A stretch of DNA of 64,000 nt from Actinomadura xylanilytica (GCF_030283145.1 NZ_JASNWE010000002.1:124001-188000); one strand, 5' to 3'. Positions 30,854 through 39,593 are shown, counted from the stretch's first letter. The notes: a model not told the origin generated them from the letters alone. Made by a program: numbers and translations.

Positions 30854-31776
30854 TGGGCGCCTGGGAGGCGGGCCCGCGGCTCTGCGACCTCACCCTGGAG
30901 ACCGGCTCCGGCGCGGCGCTCACCCTGTCCGCGATGGGCGTGCCCGGCGGCTGGCCGTTCGTGTCCAAGTTCTACTGCCACCAGTACGACCCGAAGGTGT
31001 TCTGGGACGGCGCCACCGCCTGGTGGGAGGTCGCGAAGCACGCCCGCGAGGCGCGGGAGCAGGTGCACCACCTCGTCGACGGCGTCGCCGAGGATGCGTG
31101 GCGGAGCGAGGACGGCCGCGCCTTCGCGCAGCGGATGGACCGGTTCCTGGACGATCTGCACGGCATCGAGATCCGGGCCTGCGCCGTCGCCGGGATCCTG
31201 ATGGCCGCCGCCGGCGTGCTGATCGCGACCATCCTGTTCATGGCGCTACTGGCCGCGGTCCTCGCGGCGCTGGCCGCGTGGGTCGTCATCGCCACCATCA
31301 CGCCGGTCAGCGCGGCGATGGCACGCGCCACCGCGATCATGACGCTGGCGAACATGTTCGCGAGCGCGAGCGCGGTGGAGACGAATCTGACCGTGTTCGT
31401 GCACGCCTGCGCGGGGGCGCTCGGGCTGCTCGTCGCCGGCGACGTGTTCGTCGCGGCCACCAAGGGCGACTTCAGCGGCGTGACCGACTTCGCCAAGGCG
31501 ACCGTGTCGCGCGGTCCCCTGCTGATCTGGGGAACCGCCAACCGGGTGGAACGCGACGCGACGTCCTACGGGCTCCAGGGCCACTATCCCGCCGAGGGCC
31601 TCTACGGCCGTATCGCCGGCGGACGGGCCGGGCAGCCGCTCCCCGCCGGGTTCACCCACGCGGCGGGCGCCAAGACGTTCAACGAGACGCAGTACGGCAA
31701 CGACAACCAGACCATCACGGGGAACTTCACGCCGAGCCAGAACGAGGACGGCTCGTACCCCTACCCGTGGGACTAG
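30853..31776 (+). CDS. T7SS substrate-like membrane protein with PYPWD tail (module 3)
   Basis: 307 residues from ATG 30853 in the TGATG overlap. The N-terminal helices contain AWRSEDGRAFAQRMDRF, matching the W-x3-D-x3-[YF]-x2-[KR]-[VM]-x2-F motif of the proteins at 51879 and 55102. Three hydrophobic helices follow (about residues 105-165 and 180-205), then a short N/T/G-rich part ending NEDGSYPYPWD. It is the shortest of three related proteins and lacks their long beta-repeat region. Probably a membrane-inserting or secreted ESX substrate; function unknown. Confidence 0.6.
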   Translation: MGAWEAGPRLCDLTLETGSGAALTLSAMGVPGGWPFVSKFYCHQYDPKVFWDGATAWWEVAKHAREAREQVHHLVDGVAEDAWRSEDGRAFAQRMDRFLDDLHGIEIRACAVAGILMAAAGVLIATILFMALLAAVLAALAAWVVIATITPVSAAMARATAIMTLANMFASASAVETNLTVFVHACAGALGLLVAGDVFVAATKGDFSGVTDFAKATVSRGPLLIWGTANRVERDATSYGLQGHYPAEGLYGRIAGGRAGQPLPAGFTHAAGAKTFNETQYGNDNQTITGNFTPSQNEDGSYPYPWD

Positions 31777-31795
31777 GAAAGGGCGCGAGGACCTC

Positions 31796-32233
31796 ATGGA
31801 CGATTTCAAGAAACTGCTCGGCTTCGACCCCGAGAAGCTCTCCGCCGACGCCGGCGACTTCTTCGCCAGGATGCGGGACATGCAGGAGGGCGCCGCCAGC
31901 CTCACCGCGCGCGCAGAATCCGTCGACCACCGGATCGCGGTCGAGTACTCCAGCGACACCGGCGTCCGCGCCGTCCACATCGACCCGCGCGCCATGCGGA
32001 TGGGCGCCGCCGAGCTGGGCGAGACCATCCTCGCCCTCATCCAGCAGGCGCAGCGCGACGTCGAAACGCAGGGCCGCGCCTGGCTGACCGAGATGGTGGA
32101 CGCCGACAACGCGCTGCTCACCGACCGTTCGGCGCTCGGCAAGGAGATGCAGGCCGCCGCCGGGGCCATCGCCGAGAACCTGCGCGGCGCGACCGCGATG
32201 GTGAACCGGCTCCAGGCCGACCTGCGCCGCTGA
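31796..32233 (+). CDS. YbaB/EspL-like protein A
   Basis: 145 residues with GAGGACC just before ATG 31796. It has the YbaB/EbfC layout: an N-terminal helix, a beta meander with HIDPRAMRM, then two long helices. YbaB proteins bind DNA as dimers, but the ESX-1 protein EspL has the same fold and stabilises secreted Esp proteins. The ESX setting favours an EspL-like role. Two further paralogues (45299 and 50053) share the DPR-x2-RM motif. Confidence 0.65.
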   Translation: MDDFKKLLGFDPEKLSADAGDFFARMRDMQEGAASLTARAESVDHRIAVEYSSDTGVRAVHIDPRAMRMGAAELGETILALIQQAQRDVETQGRAWLTEMVDADNALLTDRSALGKEMQAAAGAIAENLRGATAMVNRLQADLRR

Positions 32234-32245
32234 CCGACCGCCGCG

Positions 32246-32752
32246 TCAGCCGCTGTAGCCGGGCCCCGGAACGCCGCCCTGCGCACCGCCGTGCGCACCG
32301 CCCGGGACGCCCGGCCCCGCGGCGGACGCGGCGGCGGGTCCCGCCGCGGCGTCGTCGCCCTTGCTCCGGCCGTCCACCACGCGGGCGATCGCGTCGGGGC
32401 CGGGCTTCGGCCAGATGTCGCCGCCCTGCCAGTGGACGAGCGCGTCGGCGAACCTGCGCGCGACCCGCACCCCGTCGGGGACGTCGGCGACGGCCCGCAC
32501 GTCGACCCACCACACCGGCGGGGTCACCCGCGCAGCGTGGTCGGCGCCGAGGAGCCGGCCGACCTCACCTGGCACCGAGACCAGCACCGGCGCCTCGATC
32601 GAGGCCAGCAGCCGCCCCTCCGGGTCGTACAGCAGTGTCGGGTCGGGGTCGCCGCCGCGCACCTCCAGGGACTCGCCGAGCGCGACGAGGCCGTCGACGA
32701 CGGCGTGCACGTCCGGCCGCCGCCGCACCAGGGCGACCAGGTCGCTGCTCAC
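32246..32752 (-). CDS. unrecognised T7SS-locus protein
   Basis: 168 residues from GTG 32752, which overlaps the stop of the ParA-like gene as GTGA. The protein is soluble and begins SSDLVALVRRRPDVHAVVDG. A beta-rich centre (LLYDPEGRLLASIEAPVLVS) and WWVDVRAV are followed by a G/A/P-rich tail. Co-translation with the EspI-like ATPase suggests a partner of that protein. No family is recognised. Confidence 0.55.
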   Translation of the reverse strand: MSSDLVALVRRRPDVHAVVDGLVALGESLEVRGGDPDPTLLYDPEGRLLASIEAPVLVSVPGEVGRLLGADHAARVTPPVWWVDVRAVADVPDGVRVARRFADALVHWQGGDIWPKPGPDAIARVVDGRSKGDDAAAGPAAASAAGPGVPGGAHGGAQGGVPGPGYSG

Positions 32753-34350
32753 CGCGCCACCCCCGCCGGTCCGAACGAGCGCGCGAACACCTCGGCCACG
32801 ACCCGGGTCACCGCCGTATGGGTCGCCTCGGAGACCTTGGTGAGATCGAGCGCGCCGCCGACCGCGAGATGCCGGTCGTAGGGGACGTACACCACGGGCA
32901 GCCCGCCCGAGCTCAGCATCTGCCCGGCCCGGTCGAGGTCGGCGCCGCCGTGCGGGGCGTGCGTGACCATCGCGATGACCGTGCGGGACAGCAGCGCGGA
33001 CTGGCCGTTGTTGGAGAACCACTCCAGCGCGCCGCGCGCGCTGAGCGCGCCGTCGACCGTGCCCGGGGTCACCAGTACCTGCGCGTGCGTGGTGGCGAGG
33101 ATGCCGCGGTGCAGCTCGGTCAGGATGCCCGCGCCGCAGTCGACGACCGCCGCCGAGACGTACCGGCTGAGCGCGCCGACCGCGGCCTGGAAGGTGTCGA
33201 TCGTGAACTCCCCGGCGATCCGCCCGCCCCGGCTGGACGACAGCACCCACAGGCCCGCGGCGTTGCGGGTCAGGAACTGCGCGGCCTCCTCGAACGAGCG
33301 CGGCTGCTGACCGGCCAGGTCGAACAGCGACCGCTCGGCCCGGACGCCGAGCCGCAGCGGCAGCGAGCCGAGCTCGGCGTCGGCGTCGATGGCGATGACC
33401 CGGTCGGTGCGGTGCCGGGCGAGCTCGGAGGCCACCAGCGCGGAGATGGTGGTCTTGCCCGCGCCGCCGCGCACGCTCACCACGGCGAGCTGCCGGTAGC
33501 TCGGCACCGGGCGGCGCAGCAGCTCGACGATCTCGGCCTGGTCCTTGAACCCCGCGCCGCCCGATCCGCCGACGGCCCGGCGCAGGCCGAGACCCACCCG
33601 GCGCATCAGCGGATCGCCGTGCTGGTTCTTCAGCAGGAACTCGTCGGCCGACGGGACGACGGAACCGGGCGGCTGCGGCGGCGCCGGAGCGGGCGGGACC
33701 TCGTGCCGGCTCGTGGTGGCGTCGGCGCCGGGCTCCTCCCCGGAACCGCCGCCGAGGTCGGGGGGCGCGCCACCGAGCTCGGGCGGCGCACCGCCGACGA
33801 TCGGGGCCATCGCCATCTCGGGGCTGAACCCCTCGCGCATGATCGGCTCATTGCCGGTCAGCGCCTGCGGTTGCTGCTGGACGGGCTCCGGCGCGGCCGG
33901 CGCGGGCGGCTCGTCACGGACGGGCGGCGGCCCGAACGGATCGGGTCCGGGAGACTCGTCACGCACAGGCGGCGGACCGAACGGGTCAGGCCCGGGAGAC
34001 TCATCGCGCACAGGCGGCGGCCCGAACGGATCGGGCGGCCCGGACTTCACCGGCTCAGGCGCGGCCGGCTCCGGCGCGGCGGCCTCGTCCTGCCGGACCG
34101 GGGGCGGGCCGAACGGATCGGGCCCCGGCGGGACGGGCTGTTCCTGGGCGGGGGGCTGGAGCACCGGCACCGCGGGATGCGGTTCGGCCGGCACCTCGAT
34201 CGGCTTCGGCTCGGCGACCGGCTGCGGGGCCGCGTCGGCTCCCCACGTCCCGTGCGCCGGGGCGGGCGAGGCGGGTTCGAGCGAGGCGAGCCCCCGTCCG
34301 GACGCGCCCAGGTCACGCAGGACGACCTGCTGCCAGCTCGAGTCGGACAC
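32749..34350 (-). CDS. EspI-like MinD/ParA ATPase with Pro-rich N-terminus
   Basis: 533 residues from GTG 34350 (GGGAGG about 6 bases upstream). Residues 1-250 are disordered and P/E-rich, including the repeated block DPFGPPPVRDE. A ParA/MinD domain follows, with deviant Walker A VRGGAGKTT (Lys near 299), VIAIDADAELGSLPLRLG and VVDCGAGI. This architecture matches mycobacterial EspI (Rv3876) and SCO-type ESX loci, where a Pro-rich MinD-like ATPase modulates ESX activity in response to ATP or cell polarity. It is divergent from the gene at 34599. Confidence 0.78.
   Translation of the reverse strand: MSDSSWQQVVLRDLGASGRGLASLEPASPAPAHGTWGADAAPQPVAEPKPIEVPAEPHPAVPVLQPPAQEQPVPPGPDPFGPPPVRQDEAAAPEPAAPEPVKSGPPDPFGPPPVRDESPGPDPFGPPPVRDESPGPDPFGPPPVRDEPPAPAAPEPVQQQPQALTGNEPIMREGFSPEMAMAPIVGGAPPELGGAPPDLGGGSGEEPGADATTSRHEVPPAPAPPQPPGSVVPSADEFLLKNQHGDPLMRRVGLGLRRAVGGSGGAGFKDQAEIVELLRRPVPSYRQLAVVSVRGGAGKTTISALVASELARHRTDRVIAIDADAELGSLPLRLGVRAERSLFDLAGQQPRSFEEAAQFLTRNAAGLWVLSSSRGGRIAGEFTIDTFQAAVGALSRYVSAAVVDCGAGILTELHRGILATTHAQVLVTPGTVDGALSARGALEWFSNNGQSALLSRTVIAMVTHAPHGGADLDRAGQMLSSGGLPVVYVPYDRHLAVGGALDLTKVSEATHTAVTRVVAEVFARSFGPAGVAR
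33916..34040. repeat. 45-bp coding repeat in the EspI-like gene
   Basis: Blocks starting 45 bases apart (CCCGAACGGA or variant at 33931, 33976 and 34021) encode DPFGPPPVRDESPGP-type units. A more diverged copy lies near 34110. Low third-position divergence suggests recent expansion. Confidence 0.75.
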
Positions 34351-34512
34351 CTGCCTCCCTCTCCTCTTCGCAAAGCCTACGAGACTCCGGGTCGTTCGCA
34401 CAGCGGGTCCCACCCGCAACGCCCGCCTCCGGATACCCGCGCACGGTCGTCCGGAATGCCCCACTGGGCCTGTCACCAAACGATTCGGCGCCGAATATAC
34501 GGACGATCCTGG

Positions 34513-34542
34513 CTGACCGGTCGCTACCGACACAGGTACGCT
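34513..34542 (+). promoter_or_regulatory. possible promoter for the Gly/Pro-rich membrane protein
   Basis: CTGACC (34513-34518), an 18-base spacer and TACGCT (34537-34542) resemble the actinomycete vegetative consensus. The start codon is 57 bases downstream. It lies in the 248-bp divergent spacer shared with the EspI-like gene. Confidence 0.4.
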
Positions 34543-34598
34543 TACCCGACCTTGATGTGAAAACGATATCTTCCCCCGCCTACCAGCATGGAGCCATG

Positions 34599-35510
34599 AT
34601 GAACCCCCCTGAATGGCCTGGTCAGGTACCGCCCGGCCAGCCGGGATTCCCGCCACCGGCCCCGTCCGGCCCGCCGTACGGCCAGCCCGCCTACGGACCG
34701 GGCGGCCCCGTCGGACCAGGTGGACCGGGCGGCCCCATCGGACCGGGCGGGCCGATGGGCCCCGGCGGACCGATGGGGCCGGGCGGGCCCGGCTTTCCCC
34801 CGGGACCGCCCCCGCCTCCCCGCGGCGGCGGCAACGGAGCGGTGATCGGCGTCCTCATCGGCGGGGGGCTGCTGGTCCTGGTCGTGATCGCGGTGGCCGC
34901 GTTCGTGATCCTCGGTGACGACGACGGCGACGGCAAGCGGCGCCGCACCATCGCCGTGCCGACCTACTCGGCGGCCCCGAGCGAGCCCGGGTCGCCCTCC
35001 GCCGCGCCGGGCGACTCCGGTACCGGCACCGGGATCGGCGGGGTGCTCACCTCGACGATCACGACCGCGGCCGGCAAGACCTTCACCCGCGTCGGCACCC
35101 GCACCGCCTCCTGCACCTCCCGCGCCGACGCCGACCTGGCCAAGGCCCTGAGCGGGCGGTCCTGCGTGGAGGACATGCAGTCGGCCGTCTACGCCACCTC
35201 CGACCGGACCATCATCACGGTCATCTCCATCCTGAAGTTCTCCGACGCCTCCACCGCCAGCGAGGTCAGCGACGCCACCAGCGAGGGCGCCAACCCCGAG
35301 CTGCTCACCCCGTCGACCAACAGCGGCATCCCGCACCTGGACCGCAAGCCGACGTCCTGGGTCCGCAGCTGGACGCAGGGGCAGCACGTCGTCTACGCGC
35401 AGTCGTACTACGCCAGGGGCACCGAGCCCGGCAGCCGCACCGGCGTCGTCTACACCACCGCGGGCGAGCTCGGCCTCAAGGTCACCAGCTCGCTGATGAG
35501 CGTCAACTGA
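34599..35510 (+). CDS. single-pass membrane protein with collagen-like GPGGP repeat
   Basis: About 303 residues from ATG 34599 (GGAG 5 bases upstream; ATG 34596 is adjacent). The cytoplasmic part is G/P-rich (PGGPVGPGGP, PGGPMGPGGP). One membrane helix lies near residues 82-107 (AVIGVLIGGGLLVLVVIAVA). The outer domain of about 190 residues contains two cysteines (ASCTSRADAD and SCVED) that could pair. No catalytic motif is recognised. The fold resembles other actinomycete P-rich, anchored, Cys-paired proteins of ESX loci only in layout. Confidence 0.6.
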   Translation: MNPPEWPGQVPPGQPGFPPPAPSGPPYGQPAYGPGGPVGPGGPGGPIGPGGPMGPGGPMGPGGPGFPPGPPPPPRGGGNGAVIGVLIGGGLLVLVVIAVAAFVILGDDDGDGKRRRTIAVPTYSAAPSEPGSPSAAPGDSGTGTGIGGVLTSTITTAAGKTFTRVGTRTASCTSRADADLAKALSGRSCVEDMQSAVYATSDRTIITVISILKFSDASTASEVSDATSEGANPELLTPSTNSGIPHLDRKPTSWVRSWTQGQHVVYAQSYYARGTEPGSRTGVVYTTAGELGLKVTSSLMSVN

Positions 35511-35646
35511 GCCCGCGCCGCGCCGTGACCGAGCGTCTGATTCGCCACGGATCGAGTGGTAATGCTTCCGACGCTGACGAGAACGGGACGGGGCGCGCGC
35601 CGGCGGCGTGGCTCCTCGGCTGAACGGCAGGTGACGAGCGTTGGGG

Positions 35647-36132
35647 ATGCAGCTTCCAGGTGAACTGATCGGCCTTCTGGGGATGCTGGGCTACACCTGG
35701 CCCGAGGCCGACGAGACCAAGCTCTTCGAGATCGGCTCGACGTGGCTGGAGTTCGCCGGGACGGTCCAGGGCGTGGCGTCCGAGGCGGGCTCGGCCGCGC
35801 AGCAGGTGTGGTCGGGCAACCAGGGCCAGGACATCGACGCCTTCCAGAAGGCGTGGGGCGAAGACGACGCCCCCGCCGGCATCCTCCAGGACGCTGGCAC
35901 CGGCGCGATGGCGGTCGGGGCGTGCTTCTTCGTGTGCGCCGCGATCGTGCTGGCGCTGAAGATCCAGGTGATCGTCCAGCTGGTGATGCTGGCGATCGAG
36001 ATCGCCCAGGCCGTCGCCACCGCCGTGGTCACCTTCGGCGCCTCGCTCGCCGAGATCCCGATCTTCAAGGAGATCACCGGGATGATCATCGACCTGCTGA
36101 TCGACCAGGCCATCGGCGCCCTGCTGGGCTGA
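35647..36132 (+). CDS. CpnT-type WXG100-like N-terminal domain, no toxin
   Basis: 161 residues from ATG 35647 (TTG 35641 is in frame just before). PGELIGLLGMLGYTWPEADETKL is the typical opening of the WXG100-like domain at the N-terminus of CpnT and many actinomycete polymorphic toxins. It includes VWSGNQGQDIDAF and two hydrophobic helices. The frame then stops, with no C-terminal toxin domain and no immunity gene beside it. It may be a free-standing secretion carrier or an eroded toxin. The coding sequence shows no sign of frameshift at its end. Confidence 0.65.
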   Translation: MQLPGELIGLLGMLGYTWPEADETKLFEIGSTWLEFAGTVQGVASEAGSAAQQVWSGNQGQDIDAFQKAWGEDDAPAGILQDAGTGAMAVGACFFVCAAIVLALKIQVIVQLVMLAIEIAQAVATAVVTFGASLAEIPIFKEITGMIIDLLIDQAIGALLG

Positions 36133-36177
36133 CCCGCGCCGAACGGCGACGGGATCCGGGCACCCGCACAGGGGGGA

Positions 36178-36573
36178 CTAGCCGCCGCCGTTGGCCTGCT
36201 TGGCGCACGCCATCGAGTCCTGGTTGGCCTTGTCGGGGTTGGTCACGTTCTTGGGCGCGACACCGAAGTCGCCGGGCTTCGGGTCGTCGACGGTGTGCCC
36301 TTTCTTGCGCATGCACGCCGCCACCTTGACGAGCTTCTGATACGACTTCTTCTGCGCCGGGGTGAGCGATCCCGTTCCCTTGGCGCCGCCCGCGGCGCCA
36401 TTCCCGCCCGCATTTCCCGGGTTGAGCTGGCTCGGCTGAATGGTCTTCGGAGCAGCAGCGGCGCCGCCACCCGCCGGCTTGGCGGCACCCTTCTTGTCAT
36501 CCGATCCGCCGCACGCGGTCACGCTGAGCGTGAGCGCGAGAACGGCCGCGGCCAACACCGGGAGCTTCTTCAC
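36178..36573 (-). CDS. small secreted lipoprotein
   Basis: 131 residues from GTG 36573 with AGAGGTAG upstream. A signal peptide ends in VTAC (Cys21), then GGSDDKKG and an A/G/P/N-rich linker. The C-terminal domain of about 65 residues has two cysteines (VAACMRKKGH and DSMACAKQ). This Cys-Met-Arg-Lys-x-G-[HV] pattern is common in actinomycete lipoproteins of unknown role. It lies downstream of a mycosin gene but beyond a strong terminator. Confidence 0.7.
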   Translation of the reverse strand: MKKLPVLAAAVLALTLSVTACGGSDDKKGAAKPAGGGAAAAPKTIQPSQLNPGNAGGNGAAGGAKGTGSLTPAQKKSYQKLVKVAACMRKKGHTVDDPKPGDFGVAPKNVTNPDKANQDSMACAKQANGGG

Positions 36574-36696
36574 AGCACTACCTCTCTGGGGGGAAGGTAT
36601 TACTTCGCGTAGAGCATGGTACTGCGCCACTCTTGTCCATGCTTGCACTCTCGACACACGATCCCACCCGAAGTGATGATCTTTATGACGAAGAAA

Positions 36697-36725
36697 CCCC
36701 GCCGTTCTTGTGAAGAACGGCGGGG
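36697..36725 (-). terminator. intrinsic terminator of the mycosin gene
   Basis: A perfect 13-bp stem (36697-36709 with 36713-36725), 3-base loop, lies 18 bases after the mycosin stop. On the minus strand it is followed by TTTCTT. This fits a Rho-independent terminator for the leftward transcript. Confidence 0.85.
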
Positions 36726-36743
36726 CACTCACGTCAATTCAAC

Positions 36744-38051
36744 TCAGCGATAGCCGGGCGGCGGACCCTGCCGACCGGGAGGCCCTCCCCATCCCGGCGG
36801 CGGCCCGCCCGGCGCCTGCCCGCCCGGATACATCCCCGGCGCCGGTGCGCCCGGTCCCTGGGGCGGCCCGCCCCTGCCCTTCCCCTTCCGGGCGAAGAGC
36901 ACGACGATGAGGACGATCACGACGAGCAGCGCGGCACCGGCCACCCCGATGATCAGCAGGGTGCCGGAACCGCCCTCCTCCTCCTGCGGGGACGAGGACG
37001 CCGCTCCCCCCGGCTTCCGCGCCGTGCCCTGCGCCCCCTTCGGCTGCGTCTTGGCCCACCGGTCGTAGGCGGCGAAGACCGGGTTGGGCGCGCTCGGCGG
37101 AACGTTCGCGCTCATCGCGTCGCCCGGGATGACGACGCCGGCGCCCGTCTGGTCGTCCTTCCCGGGCGGCCCCGCGTCCTTGGCCGTCGCGATGAGCCGC
37201 TGCGCGACCTCGCGGTTGGACAGCCGCGGGTTCTTCGACCAGACCAGCGCCGCCGCGCCGGAGACCAGTGCCGCCGCCTGGCTCGTCCCCGAGAACCCGG
37301 CGTCGAAGGAGCCGTTGGGGCGGACGATGCCGACGTTGGCGCCGGGGCCGGCCACCGCCACGTAGGGCTTGCGCTGCGTCTTGGGCCAGGCCCGCTTCCG
37401 GTTGTCGATGGCGCCGACCGTGAGGACGCCCGCGCACATCCCCGGCGACAGGCTGCCGTTGGTCGAGCCGCCCTCGTTCCCGGAGGCGGCCACCACGAGC
37501 GAGTCGTGCTGGATCGCGTAGCCGATCGCCTGCTGCACATCGGCCGGGCACCTGTCGAACGGCGCCGGGTCGCCCTGCGAAACGTTGATCACCTTGGCAC
37601 CGTGGTCCGCCGCGTAGCGGACCGCCTCGGCGGTGGACGGCCCGGACGCGACCACCGGCAGGACCTTCGCCTCCGGTGCGACGCCGACGTACCCCGAGCC
37701 GGCGCCCTGGCTGACGATCAGCGCGGCCATCGCCGTGCCGTGGCCCTCGGGGTCGGTGTCGGAGCGGCCGTCCCCGCTACCGCCGGACCAGTCGTCGGCG
37801 AGCCGGAAGTCCTTGCCCGGCACCACCGCCGGCCGAAGGTCGGGGAGCCTGGTGTTCACGCCCGAGTCGATGACCGCGACGGTGACGCCTGCTCCCTTGC
37901 CGGCCGGCCAGACCTTCTGCTGGATCTGCCAGGCCGCGAACCACCACTGCTCGTTCCGGGGTCCCGGGGTGGCCCCGGCGGGAGCGGCCACGCTCAACGC
38001 CAGGATCGAGCTCGCCCCGGTCACCGCCAGGATCCGCGTCAACCGTCGCAC
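36744..38051 (-). CDS. mycP: mycosin (subtilisin-type protease of the ESX system) 1
   Basis: 435 residues from GTG 38051 (GAGGGTG upstream). Signal peptide residues 1-27. The catalytic triad is Asp62 (VIDSGV), His104 (GHGTAMA) and Ser257 (SGTSQAA), with oxyanion Asn192 (SGNEG). A membrane helix (about 372-393) is followed by a short cytoplasmic G/P-rich tail. This is the full MycP plan: a periplasm-facing protease held by one helix that caps the ESX membrane complex and trims substrates. A terminator-like hairpin precedes the gene, so its expression may be separate from, or attenuated relative to, the upstream genes. Confidence 0.9.
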   Translation of the reverse strand: MRRLTRILAVTGASSILALSVAAPAGATPGPRNEQWWFAAWQIQQKVWPAGKGAGVTVAVIDSGVNTRLPDLRPAVVPGKDFRLADDWSGGSGDGRSDTDPEGHGTAMAALIVSQGAGSGYVGVAPEAKVLPVVASGPSTAEAVRYAADHGAKVINVSQGDPAPFDRCPADVQQAIGYAIQHDSLVVAASGNEGGSTNGSLSPGMCAGVLTVGAIDNRKRAWPKTQRKPYVAVAGPGANVGIVRPNGSFDAGFSGTSQAAALVSGAAALVWSKNPRLSNREVAQRLIATAKDAGPPGKDDQTGAGVVIPGDAMSANVPPSAPNPVFAAYDRWAKTQPKGAQGTARKPGGAASSSPQEEEGGSGTLLIIGVAGAALLVVIVLIVVLFARKGKGRGGPPQGPGAPAPGMYPGGQAPGGPPPGWGGPPGRQGPPPGYR

Positions 38052-38077
38052 TGCAACACACCCTCACAAACGAAAGC

Positions 38078-38115
38078 GGCGCGAGTGGCCCGGACGGATC
38101 CGGGCCACTCGCGCC
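38078..38115 (-). terminator. 17-bp perfect hairpin between the WXG/Gly-rich gene and mycP
   Basis: 38078-38094 pairs perfectly with 38099-38115 around a CGGA loop. On the minus strand it is followed by GCTTTCGTTTG. It lies 33 bases after the 420-residue gene and 26 bases before mycP, so it can end or attenuate transcription into mycP. Confidence 0.75.
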
Positions 38116-38148
38116 GACGCGAACATCGTCACGGCATCGACCTCAGGG

Positions 38149-39411
38149 TCAGCCGATCACAGGCGGGGAGGTGTCGCCGTCGCTTCCGCCCCAGACGTCG
38201 TCGTCCTCGTGAAGCCAGGTGCTGCGCTCGTTCTCGTCCTGGCTGCCGCCGCCGCCACCGCCGCCGCCACGGCCGCCGCCCATACCGCCGCCCATACCGC
38301 CGGCACCGGCTCGGCCCGCGCCCATGCCGCGGCCCGCGCCCATGCCGCGGCCCGCTCCCATCCCGGCACCGGGCATGCCGCCGGCGAGACCGCCGCCGGG
38401 CATGCCACCGCCGGGGCCGCCCCCGCTGGGGGGAGTGCCGCCCAGGCCGGAACGCCCGAAGGGATCGCCCGTGCTGGGCATGGAGGGACCGTCAGAGGGC
38501 GGCATGCCGGCCAAGTCGGTGCCGCTGCCGCTGCCGGGAATCCCGCCACCACCGGGGTAGCCGCCCGCGCCGCTGGGGACGCCGCCACCGGGGATACCGC
38601 CGCCGGGGATCCCATCGCCCGCGCCACCGGGAATGCCGCCACCGGCACCGCCGCCGGGAATCCCGCCACCGGGAATGCCGCCGCCCGCGCCGCCGCCGGG
38701 GATGCCGCCGCCGCCACCGCCACCGGGAATCCCGCCACCGGGTCCGCCGCCGGATCCGCCGCCGGGGTTCTGTTCGAACTTGCCGCCGCCGGGGTTCGGC
38801 ATGTCGGTGGTGATCTCTTTGGGGATGTAGATGTCGTTGGTCTGGACCGTCCGCTCCTGGAGCCCCTTCATGTGCTCCTTGGCGAGCGTCTTCTCCTCGC
38901 TGTCCCACCAGCCGGTGAGGTCGCCGACGACGTCGGAGACCTTCTTGCCGGCGACCGCCATGACCCCGCCGGCAGGGCCGGCGATCGTGGCGCCCGCGGC
39001 GAAGACCGTCGCGTCGTTGTAGCTGAAGTTGGGGATGGCGCCGCCGCCGGGGGCGTTCTGCTGGTACCACTCCAGCTTCTCGGCGTGCTGCGTGAGCGCC
39101 GTGCCGGTCTCGCCGTAGCGGGCGTTCATCTCCTTGCCGGTGGCGTTCAGGCGCTGCATCTGCTTCTGCGTGGCGTCGGCGTCCGGGCCCTTCCAGGCGT
39201 TGGCCAGCCCGATCGCGTGGGTGCGCAGAAGCCCCGCCGTCGTGTCGAACTTCGCGGCGGCGTCGGTGTAGGCCTGGCCTCCCAGACGGACATCCTGGGG
39301 CTTGGCCGCCTGGAGGATCCGCTTCATCTCATCGAGGTCGCCGTCCCACTCCGCCGGCTGGCCGGCGGCGACCCGGATCGGTGTCGTCTGGGGCCTGCTG
39401 TCAGCAGTCAT
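38149..39411 (-). CDS. WXG-containing ESX substrate with long glycine-rich region
   Basis: 420 residues from ATG 39411. Residues 1-120 are helical with the turn LANAWKGPDAD (W-K-G), as in WXG100/PPE-like ESX proteins. Residues 120-200 include a small hydrophobic segment and YIPKEITTDMPNPG. Residues 205-395 are mostly GGGIPGGG and GGG repeats, ending in an acidic EDDDVWGG tail. EspB-like secreted proteins have a similar helical head and G/P-rich tail, so a secreted structural substrate is likely. The gene sits between the mycosin and the small ESX proteins. Confidence 0.7.
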   Translation of the reverse strand: MTADSRPQTTPIRVAAGQPAEWDGDLDEMKRILQAAKPQDVRLGGQAYTDAAAKFDTTAGLLRTHAIGLANAWKGPDADATQKQMQRLNATGKEMNARYGETGTALTQHAEKLEWYQQNAPGGGAIPNFSYNDATVFAAGATIAGPAGGVMAVAGKKVSDVVGDLTGWWDSEEKTLAKEHMKGLQERTVQTNDIYIPKEITTDMPNPGGGKFEQNPGGGSGGGPGGGIPGGGGGGGIPGGGAGGGIPGGGIPGGGAGGGIPGGAGDGIPGGGIPGGGVPSGAGGYPGGGGIPGSGSGTDLAGMPPSDGPSMPSTGDPFGRSGLGGTPPSGGGPGGGMPGGGLAGGMPGAGMGAGRGMGAGRGMGAGRAGAGGMGGGMGGGRGGGGGGGGSQDENERSTWLHEDDDVWGGSDGDTSPPVIG

Positions 39412-39488
39412 CGTCCCTATCCCGTTTCGTCATCGCGATTAGTCCGGACGGAGCTCTAGGGCCTGTCTCAAAGTGCCTCGGCCGTAGC

Positions 39489-39567
39489 GCGAGCGCGTTA
39501 CCTGGCCGGTGGGGCGAAGCCGGAGGCGAGCCCCACCGGCCAGATCGCGAAGCGATGTCGCGCTCGC
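39489..39567. other. nested palindromic element (cruciform)
   Basis: The outer stem 39489-39497 pairs with 39559-39567. Inside it lie a perfect 14-bp stem (39502-39515 with 39530-39543, 14-base loop) and a small hairpin 39544-39556. The whole lies in the 259-bp spacer between two leftward ESX genes. It could act as an attenuator, an RNA-processing site or a REP-like element. Confidence 0.65.
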
Positions 39568-39593
39568 CCAAGCCAGGTCGGCGTCCGAGCCCT

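Noticed and set aside
36440..36676. Small plus-strand frames over the lipoprotein gene
   Set aside because: Antisense to a gene with a clear signal peptide, lipobox and ribosome site.
38500..38800. Possible CRISPR-like array in the glycine-rich region
   Set aside because: The repeats are codon-level GGGIPGGG units inside a coding frame, with no uniform repeat/spacer lengths and no cas genes.
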